Part shown: in pieces, positions 43,203 to 52,154 of the stretch
Position numbering within the stretch: position 1 is the first letter of the stretch
How the letters are laid out: each line of letters opens with the position of its first letter
NCBI GenBank assembly: GCA_934489735.1
Contig: CAKSSR010000008.1
Location: forward strand, 1 to 64,000
Direction of reading: 5' to 3'
Source of the DNA: an uncultured Eubacteriales bacterium
GTDB lineage: Bacteria; Bacillota; Clostridia; Oscillospirales; Acutalibacteraceae
DNA length: 64,000 nucleotides
Translations under genes and position numbers: made by a program
Notes under the pieces: generated by a model
Told to the model about the DNA's origin: nothing
The model's input: only the letters and a program-made list of their open reading frames with translations
The model's database searches: none

Positions 43203-45374
43203 TTATTTTTTTATACTATTTGTGATATCTGTTCTTTTCAAGCTAGTAGCATTTCTATTTGCCCTGTAGATATTCCATTTTGAAAATCTGTTAACAAATC
43301 CTTTATCTTTCTTAACAATTATATCTCTTGCGACATAATTTGTCTCTGTATCTATATAATTAAGTGACTCTTCGCTTAATAAATCCATTGCGCTATCAAC
43401 CGTTTTCACATTTTGCAAAAGTTTCCTTACCTCATTCAATCTATCTACAGTAGTTTTATATTCATTTGATGATTCCGGAAACACGTTCTTAAGCTCTCTT
43501 AAAAATTCGTTCAAATTGTTATTGAAAAAGTTATTCAAGTCATTTTTTATCGACTTAGTCATAATTCTCGGTAAGTCAACTAATAATGAACCGTTATTTG
43601 GGATGAATAAAAATGAATTTTTCTGATTCCTTGCATGAGAATTGCTTCCAAATGATAAATCATTGTCTATTGCCAGTATATTTCCCTGACTGTCTGTGTA
43701 GTAGTTTTCATAATGCCTATCCGTTTGTCCTGATATATAATCTAAGATACCTAATCTAATTGAATTCTCTAGGCATTTGGCCACAGATGATTCGTTATCA
43801 AATTTCACTTTATCTCCAATTATTTCTACTGTGCCCTTACTTATGCTTATGTCAGCCTGTGGGAACATGTCGTTTAGTCTGTTATCCTTGTACGCATTAT
43901 ATATTTTTTCAAGCGTGAGTGAGTTGCCATTATATTTTTGGATCTTACTTAATGACTTTGTATTTAATTCATTCTTGACACATCCTTTAGAAAAGTCAAA
44001 TTTTATTGAATCTAGCACAAATGGATTGCCCGCTGCCATGTCCATCAATATTCCTGAAGTCATTCTCTTAGAAATTTTCTTCGATTGGTCAGATGTATTG
44101 TCAGAAATTATACCTGGCATAGTAATTGCTACATCTGTATTGACACAGACTCTATTGTCGTTGGAATAAAGTAACTTATCAAGCATATCGGTTAAGCATG
44201 ATCTCTCGATGTATTTAGCTTCCGAATCGTATCTAGAAATCCCTGTCAGCGCTGATGATGAATATATATCTTGCACGCTTTCTTTACTACTTAATGGCAC
44301 TGGCTTAAAAATTCTAATCTTTTCTTCATGAAATTGTAAAATCTTTGTATAAAATACTGCGTTATACTTCCCTCCTCCTAATTTTTTTGGTGTAGTCAAT
44401 GGAAAAATTTCTTTTTCCGATAAAAATTCTATCTTGTCTTGTAATTTGCTAGGAAATGTTATATTATTTTCTTTGCAACTTGATTTGCAAGCTACCAATA
44501 AACTTTTTATTAAATACGGATCGTATCCTGACAATTTAATCTTTTCGCTTTCTAAGTCATTTACAAAGCTAATTAGATCATTTCTCCCTGCATATTTTAA
44601 TATCTGATTAAAATATCTAAAAGTCGGTAAGTCCGATGTCGTAACTTTCTCAATTTCTATTATTTTATTCGCTAAATTTCTCAAAAAGTTTGATACATCC
44701 TTGCCATCAGATGTCTTTATTACAAAGTAAAATAATATTCTATATCTTAATGAGGTCGATAGCCCGCTTGTAAATTTCATTCTGTTTATATTCTCGTCTA
44801 TTGATTTATTGTAATTACATCTATATATATTCGAATATCTATTTAAAAATGAATTATATACCTCATTGTCATTTTCTATTAAATTTCCAAATGATTCATT
44901 AAATTTTTTAATCTCTTCGTTATCCAATGTAGATCTTAGGTTAACATAATCATTATGATTTACTTTTGATATATTTATTATATTGCTTATATAATTAGAA
45001 TTGTAATTAACTTCTTCACTTATCGTTGTTTCTGGAAGCTCAGTCGCTGCTAATACGTTATTAATCTTTACCCCTGAAATCACTCCCGACATTAAAGTTA
45101 TTAATAATAACTTCTTTGCTGCATTCGCTGCATCTCTCGTTCCAAATCCTCCTGCTACATCATCCAATAAGTCTTCTGGTAGTTCTATAAAATTATTATC
45201 CTCTATTATTTTCTTAAGCTTTTCTATTTCCTCTTCATTTAATTGAATTCTTTTTATTTTATCATGATTTTCTTCATAAAAACTCTTTAATTCTTCTTTT
45301 TCTTTATCATCCAGTTCCTCCAATTGATCTATTTTCTTTACTAATATAATATCATAGATGTCGTCTTTTTCCAT
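43203..45374 (-). CDS. Large kinase-like protein with N-terminal double-glycine leader
   Basis: A 723-residue protein that I cannot assign to a named family. Residues 1-76 are an acidic helical leader ending ELPEDLLDDVAGG, which closely resembles the Nif11/NHLP leader of RiPP precursors. A hydrophobic stretch follows (LLLITLMSGVISGV, about 88-101). The body is helical and Asn/Lys-rich; the C-terminal part holds GKYNAVFYTKIL, MPGIISDN and DRHYENYY with AIDNDLSFG (residues about 552-577), which is the catalytic Asp/metal Asp layout of HipA/PI3-kinase-like folds. Leader and kinase motifs together suggest a protein exported through a peptidase-containing ABC transporter; this is inference. It lies directly after an HPr-like gene. 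Confidence 0.72.
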   Translation of the reverse strand: MEKDDIYDIILVKKIDQLEELDDKEKEELKSFYEENHDKIKRIQLNEEEIEKLKKIIEDNNFIELPEDLLDDVAGGFGTRDAANAAKKLLLITLMSGVISGVKINNVLAATELPETTISEEVNYNSNYISNIINISKVNHNDYVNLRSTLDNEEIKKFNESFGNLIENDNEVYNSFLNRYSNIYRCNYNKSIDENINRMKFTSGLSTSLRYRILFYFVIKTSDGKDVSNFLRNLANKIIEIEKVTTSDLPTFRYFNQILKYAGRNDLISFVNDLESEKIKLSGYDPYLIKSLLVACKSSCKENNITFPSKLQDKIEFLSEKEIFPLTTPKKLGGGKYNAVFYTKILQFHEEKIRIFKPVPLSSKESVQDIYSSSALTGISRYDSEAKYIERSCLTDMLDKLLYSNDNRVCVNTDVAITMPGIISDNTSDQSKKISKRMTSGILMDMAAGNPFVLDSIKFDFSKGCVKNELNTKSLSKIQKYNGNSLTLEKIYNAYKDNRLNDMFPQADISISKGTVEIIGDKVKFDNESSVAKCLENSIRLGILDYISGQTDRHYENYYTDSQGNILAIDNDLSFGSNSHARNQKNSFLFIPNNGSLLVDLPRIMTKSIKNDLNNFFNNNLNEFLRELKNVFPESSNEYKTTVDRLNEVRKLLQNVKTVDSAMDLLSEESLNYIDTETNYVARDIIVKKDKGFVNRFSKWNIYRANRNATSLKRTDITNSIKK

Positions 45375-45439
45375 AATCTTTCCGCTCCTTTCATTTTTAT
45401 TTATTATTCCTCAATATCATACTTTCTTTCATACAAATG

Positions 45440-45667
45440 TTAAACTAAATATTTCCTTATATTTTTAATAAAATCATCACAATTTTCACCCTCTATGCTC
45501 AAATTTATTGGTTCTGATAAATCTAAGCTCAATATTCCTATAATAGATTTAGCATTTATTATATATTCGTTGCTTTTTATCACCATATTGCCAGAATATT
45601 TACAGGCAATATTGACAAATTCCCTAACTGAATTGATGTTTGGAAGCAAAATTTTAACATTTTTCAT
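45440..45667 (-). CDS. HPr-family protein lacking the phosphorylatable histidine
   Basis: A 75-residue HPr fold. The segment that in HPr contains His15 (LHARPAS) reads PNINSVREFVN, so phosphotransfer is not possible. The Ser46 region is kept (KSIIGILSLDL). This is the state of Crh in B. subtilis, a CcpA co-regulator, but Crh-type function is only inferred. AAGAGGT precedes the ATG at 45667; upstream codons are open. It sits before the double-glycine kinase-like gene. Confidence 0.8.
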   Translation of the reverse strand: MKNVKILLPNINSVREFVNIACKYSGNMVIKSNEYIINAKSIIGILSLDLSEPINLSIEGENCDDFIKNIRKYLV

Positions 45668-45810
45668 GAAAATACCTCTTTTTATATTATTTTGGAACAA
45701 ATAATGATATAATATAATTATCCCTAGCCAATAGAGGTCTAAGTTTAATTAATAAGTGACACCGTCGCTCTATCATATAGGATATAAATGTTTACAGACC
45801 TTTATCTTTA

Positions 45811-45839
45811 TTGAGCTAACATCGGAACAGTTGTATAAT
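45811..45839 (+). promoter_or_regulatory. Promoter of mtaB with structured leader
   Basis: TTGAGC (45811-45816), 17 bp, TATAAT (45834-45839). The roughly 115-base leader contains a CTACC/GGTAG hairpin and a GTCGTA/TACGAC hairpin with an A/T-rich loop. Neither has a T-run, so they are not terminators. Confidence 0.65.
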
Positions 45840-45961
45840 AGTAATGCAACAAAGTACGTATTTACTACCATCAGGTAGAGTATCTATAAAAAAGTCGTAC
45901 AATTTGATATATAAAGATATTTGATACGACTGACATAAACTATTACAAGGAGATTTATTCA

Positions 45962-47269
45962 ATGAAAATTTTTAGTGTGACTCTTGGTTGTAAAGTAAAC
46001 CAGTACGAGTCCGAAGCAATGATCGAATTATTTTTACAAAATGGGTTCTTAAAGGCAAGAGATATAAACGAGGCTGACATTGTCTTAATAAACTCTTGCA
46101 CAGTGACTGCAAATAGCGACAGAAAGTTAAGACAGACTATCAGAAGGGTAAAAAGCTTAAACCCAGGTTCAATATTAGTACTAGCTGGTTGCATGCCTCA
46201 AGCATTTCCAGAAATCGCAAAGAACATATTAGCAGTCGATGTAGTCATAGGTACGTCGAATAGAAAAAAAGTGGTATCGGACGTACTTCAATATATAAAT
46301 ACTAAGGAAAGAGTAGTAGACATTAAGCCTTACTCAAGCAATGACACATACGAATTGATAACTACCAGAGGATTATCAGACAGGACTAGAGCATTTTTGA
46401 AAATTGAAGACGGCTGCAACAATTTTTGCACATATTGTATAATCCCATATGTCAGAGGGCGAGTTCGTTCCAAGCCACTTGATACAATATATTCGGAAGC
46501 ACTTGAACTTGCTAACAATGGATATAGGGAGATTGTACTAGTTGGTATAAACTTAACAGCTTATGGTCAAGATCTAGGATTAAATTTATGCGACGCTATT
46601 GAGTGCGTTTGTAAAATTTCTAAAATAGAACGAGTAAGAATAAGCTCACTTGAACCAGATGCCATTGATGACGAATTCTTAGAAAGAGTTTCAAAGCAAG
46701 ACAAGTTTTGTCCGCACTTTCATTTGTCATTACAAAGTGGAAGCGACAAAATATTAAAAGAAATGAATAGGCATTATACTAAAGAAGAATATAAGAAAAT
46801 AGTAGATAATATTAGGAACAAAATCCCAAATGCATCAATAACTACAGACATTTTAGTTGGATTCCCTGGAGAAAGTGAAGAAGATTTCCAAGAATCACTC
46901 AACTTTATTAAAGAAATTGGCTTCATGAAAGTACATGTCTTCCCATATTCACGAAGACCAGGAACAAAGGCAGACAAATTTTCATACCACATTGCCAATC
47001 CGATAAAGGAAGATAGAAGTAAAAGAATGATAGCCTTTGCAAAAGAAGTAAGCACAGACTACTTAAAGACGCAAATTGGCAAAGAATACGAAGTCTTATT
47101 TGAAAATAAAAGCGAAGAAGGGTATTTAGAAGGATATACTAAGAATTACATACATATAAAGATAAAGTGTGATAGTATAGCTAATTCTGATTTAAAGGGG
47201 CAGGTAAGATTAGTAAGGCTAACTCAAGTAATTGATGACTACTGTTCAGCAGATATTATCAATGATTAA
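45962..47269 (+). CDS. mtaB: tRNA (t6A37) methylthiotransferase
   Basis: This radical SAM enzyme adds a methylthio group to t6A37 of tRNAs reading ANN codons. The 435 residues carry the N-terminal MTTase cysteines (LGCKVNQYES, NSCTVT, AGCMPQ), the radical SAM motif GCNNFCTYC, and a C-terminal TRAM domain (EVLFENKSEEGYLEGYT). ACAAGGAGAT precedes the ATG. The gene is convergent with the glycosidase-like gene; their ends overlap by 11 bases. Confidence 0.95.
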   Translation: MKIFSVTLGCKVNQYESEAMIELFLQNGFLKARDINEADIVLINSCTVTANSDRKLRQTIRRVKSLNPGSILVLAGCMPQAFPEIAKNILAVDVVIGTSNRKKVVSDVLQYINTKERVVDIKPYSSNDTYELITTRGLSDRTRAFLKIEDGCNNFCTYCIIPYVRGRVRSKPLDTIYSEALELANNGYREIVLVGINLTAYGQDLGLNLCDAIECVCKISKIERVRISSLEPDAIDDEFLERVSKQDKFCPHFHLSLQSGSDKILKEMNRHYTKEEYKKIVDNIRNKIPNASITTDILVGFPGESEEDFQESLNFIKEIGFMKVHVFPYSRRPGTKADKFSYHIANPIKEDRSKRMIAFAKEVSTDYLKTQIGKEYEVLFENKSEEGYLEGYTKNYIHIKIKCDSIANSDLKGQVRLVRLTQVIDDYCSADIIND

Positions 47270-48512
47270 TAATTTTAATAGCATTTTTAACCTCTTCCTT
47301 AGTTTTGTCTGTATTCAGGTAATCAAATGAATATAACATAAAGCCATCGGCCTTTATCTGTCTAGAATATTCTATCTGTTTGGATATAATATCATTAGAG
47401 TTCAGCCACGTACCTGAATCCATATCAGACCCAGCCTTATACAGACCAATACCTAAGTATAACTTAACATTAGATCCGTCAATCAGATGTTTCCATTTAT
47501 CGGCTGCTTTGTCGAATGGTAGCATCTGATTTTCAAAATTAGTATAAATTTGTGGACATATGTAATCTATATACCCGTTTCTGGTGCACCAACTCATAAT
47601 ATCGGCAGACATTTTCTTATCATTTTCAAAATTTCCTTGAGGCGATATGCCAAATTTCACATTTGGATTAATAGATTTTATCTTACTGTAAACCCCGCTC
47701 ACAAGCAGGTTTATATTTGCCTTTCTCCACTCATTCAATGGTAGTCGTTCTGCTCCATCCCTGCAAGAATTGCAATATGATTCGTAAGAAATTCTATCAA
47801 ATTCTGGATCATCGGTAGGATAGAAGTAATCATCAAAGTGTATTGCATCTACTTCATAGTTCTCAACTATCTCTTGGACGCCTTTTATTACTAATTCTCT
47901 ACATTTTGAATAAGCCGGATTATAATATCTTCCATTCTCCCAGGAGACCGTAAGGTCTGCCGGGGTATCTTTTTCATCGTAAACCGTTACTGCCGGATTG
48001 TTAAATGATAAAAATTCCGGCGTGTTATTTATACTTATTCTCAACGGATTTATCCAAGCGTGAAAGCTCATTCCTTCTTTGTGAGTTTCCTCTACCATTA
48101 TCTTCAATGGGTCAAATCCTGGGTTCACTCCCTGTGTCCCGCATAATAAATGTGACCATGGGAATATATCCGATCTGTATAAAGCGTCTGAAAATGGTCT
48201 CACATGTACAACTATCGTATTTGCTCCAAACTCTTTAGATGTTTTTATAATATTTGTAAACTTGTCTTTAAAACTTTCTAGAGAGCAGTCCTTATTCATG
48301 TCCAATGTCATAAATGGGACCCAAATAGCTCTCATTTCTTCATCAGGATATACTACTTCTCTATTGCCAGTTGCAACCACCTTACTGATAGCTGGCGAGT
48401 CCTTCCAATTACTATCACTTAGCTTATCTTTCTTTACATAATGTGACAAACTGATAATCAATACTAAAACAAACATTAACGGAAGTAATAATTTTCTACT
48501 TTTTATTATCAT
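47259..48512 (-). CDS. GHL10-family (DUF187) glycoside-hydrolase-like protein
   Basis: A 417-residue, membrane-anchored or secreted protein with an N-terminal helix (LLLPLMFVLVLIISLSHYV). The TIM-barrel domain begins EMRAIWVPFMTLD and has the family landmarks FGANTIVVHVRPFSDALY, HAWINPLRIS, DAIHFDDYFYPT and GISPQGN. GHL10 proteins such as YngK are thought to act on cell wall or other glycans. The start at 48512 is preceded by GGGG; 24 open codons upstream lack a ribosome site and contain a second hydrophobic stretch. The gene ends beneath mtaB. Confidence 0.9.
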   Translation of the reverse strand: MIIKSRKLLLPLMFVLVLIISLSHYVKKDKLSDSNWKDSPAISKVVATGNREVVYPDEEMRAIWVPFMTLDMNKDCSLESFKDKFTNIIKTSKEFGANTIVVHVRPFSDALYRSDIFPWSHLLCGTQGVNPGFDPLKIMVEETHKEGMSFHAWINPLRISINNTPEFLSFNNPAVTVYDEKDTPADLTVSWENGRYYNPAYSKCRELVIKGVQEIVENYEVDAIHFDDYFYPTDDPEFDRISYESYCNSCRDGAERLPLNEWRKANINLLVSGVYSKIKSINPNVKFGISPQGNFENDKKMSADIMSWCTRNGYIDYICPQIYTNFENQMLPFDKAADKWKHLIDGSNVKLYLGIGLYKAGSDMDSGTWLNSNDIISKQIEYSRQIKADGFMLYSFDYLNTDKTKEEVKNAIKIINH

Positions 48513-48591
48513 TTTAAATCGTCCCCATCTCTCTATATATCTTGTTTTAATATAAATGTATGAGGAAACAATTAAAAAAATCACTTGATTA

Positions 48592-48639
48592 TAAAAAAAA
48601 CTCAGCCGAGACTAATCGTATCATTAGATAATCTCGGCT
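48592..48639 (-). terminator. Terminator after the transglutaminase-like gene
   Basis: A perfect 8-bp stem (48604-48611 with 48632-48639) with GAGTTTTTTTT on the minus strand. It lies about 40 bases past the stop at 48678. Confidence 0.9.
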
Positions 48640-48677
48640 TTTGTATATCCTTAATATAACATATTTCTTTGCGATGC

Positions 48678-49850
48678 TTACTTTAACATCAATAATTTGT
48701 AAGTTCCTATATCATTTGGTTGAGTTGCTATATGTAAAACTAGATTATTATCACTATTCATACACATGCCGTATATATATCCATCATTTCTTAAATATTC
48801 ATATACTTTTTTGCATTCATTTGTAGCCGTGTCGTACATATATATAGCATTCTTAGTATTGTAATACAACTTATTGGAACTTTTACATAAAGCCGAATAG
48901 CAGCCTTGATAATAATAATTCTTTTTATTAAATACTGGCCATAAATTCGAATCTATGTTGTGAATAATGCTTCCATTTTTCGTCAAGTTCCCTTTCTCAT
49001 CCAAATAATAATACTCTTTGTTCATATAGTGCACCGCTGATGCAATTTTATCTAGCCTTGATTCATCATATAAGTCACTTGAACTCCACTTGACAGATGC
49101 GTTATTTACTACCCAGTCATTCCCTGTATGTCCGGTCTTTCTAATTCCTGCTTCCCCTCTCATAAAGTTGCTATGCTTAACTATTCCTATGTTACTATTC
49201 ATACAACTGTCCCAAGTGACGTCTACGTGATAGTAATTATTTTTAATTTTTACTAAGTTCCACGCATGTTTCATCGACTTACTGGAGACAATTGTACACG
49301 GTATGCCTAATTTATTTAAAATATACTTATATGCCAGTGAATATCCTTGACACACCGCTACTTTGTTTATAAATACTCCGTATGCACTATATGAAAGTTG
49401 ATTCTTGTTATTAGATATGTCATATCTACAACTTTGCGCTAAAATGTCGTGGGCTAATAAAGCTTTATCTATATCTGGTAGAGACTTGTCTATTCTATTT
49501 ACTATGTCATTCGCTACAGAATTAAATAGCTTAGTCATAGACTTCGTAATCGTTTTGTTATATAAGTAACTTGGTTTCAATTTTAATACTATGCTGTTGT
49601 TGTGGATGCAATTGAATTCATTCGAGACGTAAAATAGATCTGGGTTGTCATATATTACTTTCTTATACGTCTCCGAAAGTTTCTTCACCGGCACTCTCTG
49701 ATTCTTCAAATCGATCGACGCCTCTTGATTTTTCATCCCAAATGCTATTATTTGCTCAACATTTTCACAATTAGAATTAAAAACCGTAACAAAACTTAAA
49801 ATAGATATAAATAACCATAAAACCTGCTTTGATAAAAACTTCTTCATCAT
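48678..49850 (-). CDS. Secreted transglutaminase-like domain protein
   Basis: A 390-residue protein with signal peptide (QVLWLFISILSFVTVFN). A transglutaminase-like papain-fold domain at about residues 130-220 has the triad in AVCQGYS (Cys), KHAWNLVK (His) and VDVTWDS (Asp). Such domains in clostridial secreted proteins often act as peptidases or crosslink wall proteins. A C-terminal beta-rich part with repeated Tyr-Tyr-Tyr-x-x-x segments (DUF5050-like, by resemblance) follows. GGGAGGT precedes the first ATG. Monocistronic, ending in a strong terminator. Confidence 0.88.
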   Translation of the reverse strand: MMKKFLSKQVLWLFISILSFVTVFNSNCENVEQIIAFGMKNQEASIDLKNQRVPVKKLSETYKKVIYDNPDLFYVSNEFNCIHNNSIVLKLKPSYLYNKTITKSMTKLFNSVANDIVNRIDKSLPDIDKALLAHDILAQSCRYDISNNKNQLSYSAYGVFINKVAVCQGYSLAYKYILNKLGIPCTIVSSKSMKHAWNLVKIKNNYYHVDVTWDSCMNSNIGIVKHSNFMRGEAGIRKTGHTGNDWVVNNASVKWSSSDLYDESRLDKIASAVHYMNKEYYYLDEKGNLTKNGSIIHNIDSNLWPVFNKKNYYYQGCYSALCKSSNKLYYNTKNAIYMYDTATNECKKVYEYLRNDGYIYGMCMNSDNNLVLHIATQPNDIGTYKLLMLK

Positions 49851-50013
49851 AAATACCTCCCTCTGAAGTCTAAAATATTTAAACCTCTCCTATATTATAT
49901 CATATTCCGAATCAAATTTGTATACTTTTTCTTATTTTTTTTTATATTTTTTATTTTTTATATTTTTATTGCCTTTTTCCGTAGACCTTATTATTATAAT
50001 ATTATTTCTTATG

Positions 50014-50286
50014 TTAACAATTTATGCCCGTTCCAAAACCTATAAGTCCACTTATTACTAGACCTATCCCATTTATAGATAAAATTCCTCCAATGGATGA
50101 GTTTATTATCCCCCATTTCAATGAAGTTCCTCCCTTTTTCACCTGATTAATCCCTCTATTTAATAAATACATCCCAGTTCCTGAAAATGCTGTACCTAAA
50201 CCTATAAAACCGCTGCTTTCGTATAATGTGTCCCTTTTCAATTCTTTATTGCTTAAGTCTAATTGCATTCCAAGTGAGTCTTCCAT
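50014..50286 (-). CDS. Small glycine-rich bacteriocin-like protein 1
   Basis: A 90-residue protein: polar N-terminus (MEDSLGMQLDLSNKELKRDTL) and a glycine-rich hydrophobic C-terminal half with GxxxG-type repeats (SGTGMYLLNRG, GGILSINGIGLVISGLIGFG). This is how many class II bacteriocins and small pore-forming peptides look. A clear double-glycine leader is not present in this member. AGCAGGT precedes the ATG. It is the last of seven related genes; its promoter has TTAACA repeats. Confidence 0.72.
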   Translation of the reverse strand: MEDSLGMQLDLSNKELKRDTLYESSGFIGLGTAFSGTGMYLLNRGINQVKKGGTSLKWGIINSSIGGILSINGIGLVISGLIGFGTGINC

Positions 50287-50324
50287 ATTAGTCTAACCTG
50301 CTTTCTATACTATATTTTAATTAT

Positions 50325-50375
50325 ATTATAAACTATATCAATATATTTTTAAATCAGGTTAACAGAATCTTAATA
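50325..50375 (-). promoter_or_regulatory. Promoter with 11-bp TTAACA repeats, gene starting at 50286
   Basis: The -10 is TATAAT (50325-50330); TTAACA starts 29 bp upstream at 50359 and TTAATA at 50370. Flanking units (TTTAAA at 50348 and TTATCT at 50381) keep the 11-bp phase. Confidence 0.6.
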
Positions 50376-50451
50376 AATTTTTATCTGGAATGTATACGTC
50401 CTAAATTTTGCTTCCCCTGTCTTGAATTATCTTGAAATTTGATGACCAAAT

Positions 50452-50488
50452 GCAAAAACCAGATTGCTCCATTACAGTTCAATCTGGT
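50452..50488 (-). terminator. Terminator after bacteriocin-like gene 2
   Basis: A perfect 9-bp stem (50458-50466 with 50480-50488) and TTTTTGC on the minus strand; stop codon at 50543. Confidence 0.85.
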
Positions 50489-50542
50489 CTTCCTAAACTT
50501 TATAATATACAGCTGCCTGCCGGCCAGTAATAGTTGCAAGAA

Positions 50543-50845
50543 TTATCCAAGCTTAACTAAACTATCTAATGCCCCTGACCCTAATAGCATCAAGTTCCCG
50601 CCTATAGCCATGCCTGCCAATCCTTTCACTTTGTCTGTAACTTTAAAGCCTTTCTTTGAAAATTCATTAAAGCCATAGCCAAACGCTGCCACACCAATAG
50701 GTAATAGTGGCACTCCATCTATTGGATTCATCCTTCTGCCACGATCGTAGCTATCTTCGCATATATCCCCTGCTTCACGAGCAGCTCTAACTGAAAACGT
50801 CTTAGCTGTCCAAATACATTCGTCAAATTTATTCATTTTATTCAT
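50543..50845 (-). CDS. Small glycine-rich bacteriocin-like protein 2
   Basis: A 100-residue protein: a charged N-terminal part (two Cys, DECIWTAKT) and two hydrophobic, Gly-rich segments (GVPLLPIGVAAFGYGFN and LAGMAIGGNLMLLGSG). The pattern GVPLLPIGVAAFG matches GGIPGACEYAG / GFCGIPIAIAGE in neighbouring members, so it belongs to the same family. AAAGGTAAG precedes the ATG. No obvious leader cleavage motif. The gene ends at a strong terminator. Confidence 0.7.
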   Translation of the reverse strand: MNKMNKFDECIWTAKTFSVRAAREAGDICEDSYDRGRRMNPIDGVPLLPIGVAAFGYGFNEFSKKGFKVTDKVKGLAGMAIGGNLMLLGSGALDSLVKLG

Positions 50846-50880
50846 ATTTATCTTACCTTTCTCTTATACTATACGCACCT

Positions 50881-51174
50881 TTATTTCAAATCTGCTTCCA
50901 ATTTTTTGCCAGCCTTCATACAAAAACCAAAACCAGTAACTCCCAAGACTCCACCAACTGCAACTTTAGCTACTCCACCAACTCTATCTCCAAAACTTGA
51001 CTTTGCACTGAATGTCTCATACAATCCAGAACTCATCATCATTTCTCCAGCTATTGCAATTGGGATACCACAAAAGCCAAATCTCCCTACAAATCCAGTA
51101 GTTGCATCTACCAGTTTTGCCTTATCAGTGCCTAAATCATCCTTTATTGCTCCTTTAATATCTCTAATATCCAT
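50881..51174 (-). CDS. Small glycine-rich bacteriocin-like protein 3
   Basis: A 97-residue protein: charged N-terminus (MDIRDIKGAIKDDLGTDKAK), then GFCGIPIAIAGEMMMSSG, a central DRVGGVAKVAVGGVLGVTG hydrophobic stretch, and a Lys-rich end. AGAAAGGAA precedes the ATG. The hydrophobic core VGGVxKVAVGGxLxxTG recurs in genes 2, 4 and 5, which shows common descent. Probably in the same transcript as gene 4 or separately started; no TTAACA repeats precede it. Confidence 0.72.
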   Translation of the reverse strand: MDIRDIKGAIKDDLGTDKAKLVDATTGFVGRFGFCGIPIAIAGEMMMSSGLYETFSAKSSFGDRVGGVAKVAVGGVLGVTGFGFCMKAGKKLEADLK

Positions 51175-51246
51175 TCTTTATTTTCCTTTCTAAATATAAT
51201 ATAAAAATCAGCTCTAGTAATATACATTTCACTCACACATTGTCTA

Positions 51247-51519
51247 CTAATAAGCGAAACCTGACGTATCGAACTTAAAACCAGTAAATACTAGACTTCC
51301 ACCAATTGCAGTCTCTGCAATCCCTCCAAGTACACTCTTGTAGCTCGATTTTTTATACATTTTGCTTATTCCATCAGTCATTAAACTTAAACCTGCATAC
51401 TCACATGCACCCGGAATCCCTCCAAAATTAAAACTTTCTGATCCTGCCGCTCTACCCCAATTTCTCAGTTCCTCATGATAACTACCAGCAGTTACGGTTT
51501 CTAAATTTTTCTCTTCCAT
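51247..51519 (-). CDS. Small glycine-rich bacteriocin-like protein 4
   Basis: A 90-residue protein: short leader MEEKNLETVTAGS, which resembles a double-glycine-type cleavage site, then FNFGGIPGACEYAGLSL and a VLGGIAETAIGGSLVFTG stretch. The ATG at 51519 has AAAGGAAG upstream; two open codons precede. The leader motif (VTAG, VSAG) and the TTAACA promoter repeats are shared with genes 6 and 7. Confidence 0.75.
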   Translation of the reverse strand: MEEKNLETVTAGSYHEELRNWGRAAGSESFNFGGIPGACEYAGLSLMTDGISKMYKKSSYKSVLGGIAETAIGGSLVFTGFKFDTSGFAY

Positions 51520-51562
51520 TTTCAAACTTTCTTCCTTTCTTTTTTTAACTTACTACGTCTAT

Positions 51563-51634
51563 ATTATAGCATATTTGATTTTATATTTCTACCATTTAAC
51601 ATAATCTTAACATAACTTTAACATAGCCTTAATA
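51563..51634 (-). promoter_or_regulatory. Promoter with four 11-bp TTAACA repeats, gene starting at 51519
   Basis: Extended -10 TGCTATAAT (51563-51571). TTAACA units start at 51596, 51607 and 51618 (all perfect), then TTAATA at 51629. The first lies 28 bp from the -10. The rest of 51640-51823 shows no gene; it is A/T-rich and carries no clear hairpin. Confidence 0.85.
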
Positions 51635-51823
51635 TTTCAAGATTATTTACCTCTTTTTTACTCTTTAAGCATACAATTTCTCTATATTTTCTGTAAGCGC
51701 CCTTACTTCCCTTAACATTTTTTCATCTTAGGGCCATTTTAATGCTTAATAGTAATATTAAATTTCATTCTTTTCTTAGTAAATTTGTAATCCTGTTCTT
51801 CTAAATCTTAATCTGCTACATAC

Positions 51824-52093
51824 CTACGCAAAATTTTTCGGATTAATCATTGCAGACATTACAGACATTGCAGACATTGCAGACTTCCTATTTCCTTCAT
51901 TCAATGCTAATGTTAGGGCCACACCACTCAAAGCAAGGAGCCCACCAGCAGCAGCTTCTGCCACTCCTACAATTTTCTGTTCTGCGATACTCTCTTCCTT
52001 AAATGTTCTCCTTAAACCATCATATACTAAAGCCGCACCAGTAGGTACAAAAATCCCTGCAGGAATCATTTCACGTCCAAATTTTACGCCCAT
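51824..52093 (-). CDS. Small glycine-rich bacteriocin-like protein 5
   Basis: An 89-residue protein starting MGVKFGREMIPAGIFVPTG, followed by IVGVAEAAAGGLLALSGVALTLAL and a tail of SAM/SVM repeats (SAMSAMSVMSAM) made by a 9-bp tandem repeat. It lacks the acidic leader of its relatives. AAAGGAAG precedes the ATG. It lies 61 bases after gene 6, probably in one transcript. Confidence 0.68.
   Translation of the reverse strand: MGVKFGREMIPAGIFVPTGAALVYDGLRRTFKEESIAEQKIVGVAEAAAGGLLALSGVALTLALNEGNRKSAMSAMSVMSAMINPKNFA
51852..51884. repeat. 9-bp tandem repeat, nearly four units
   Basis: GCAGACATT, ACAGACATT, GCAGACATT and a partial fourth unit in a row inside bacteriocin-like gene 5. Unit changes add or remove three residues (Ser-Ala-Met) without frameshift. 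Confidence 0.8.
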
Positions 52094-52154
52094 TTCAATC
52101 TTCCTTTCCTTTAATCCATCTGAATCTAACTAATGCTACCGCCATTTTAATAGT

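Noticed and set aside
45846..45961. T-box or other riboswitch before mtaB
   Set aside because: I could not find a T-box sequence or a terminator, only two simple hairpins.
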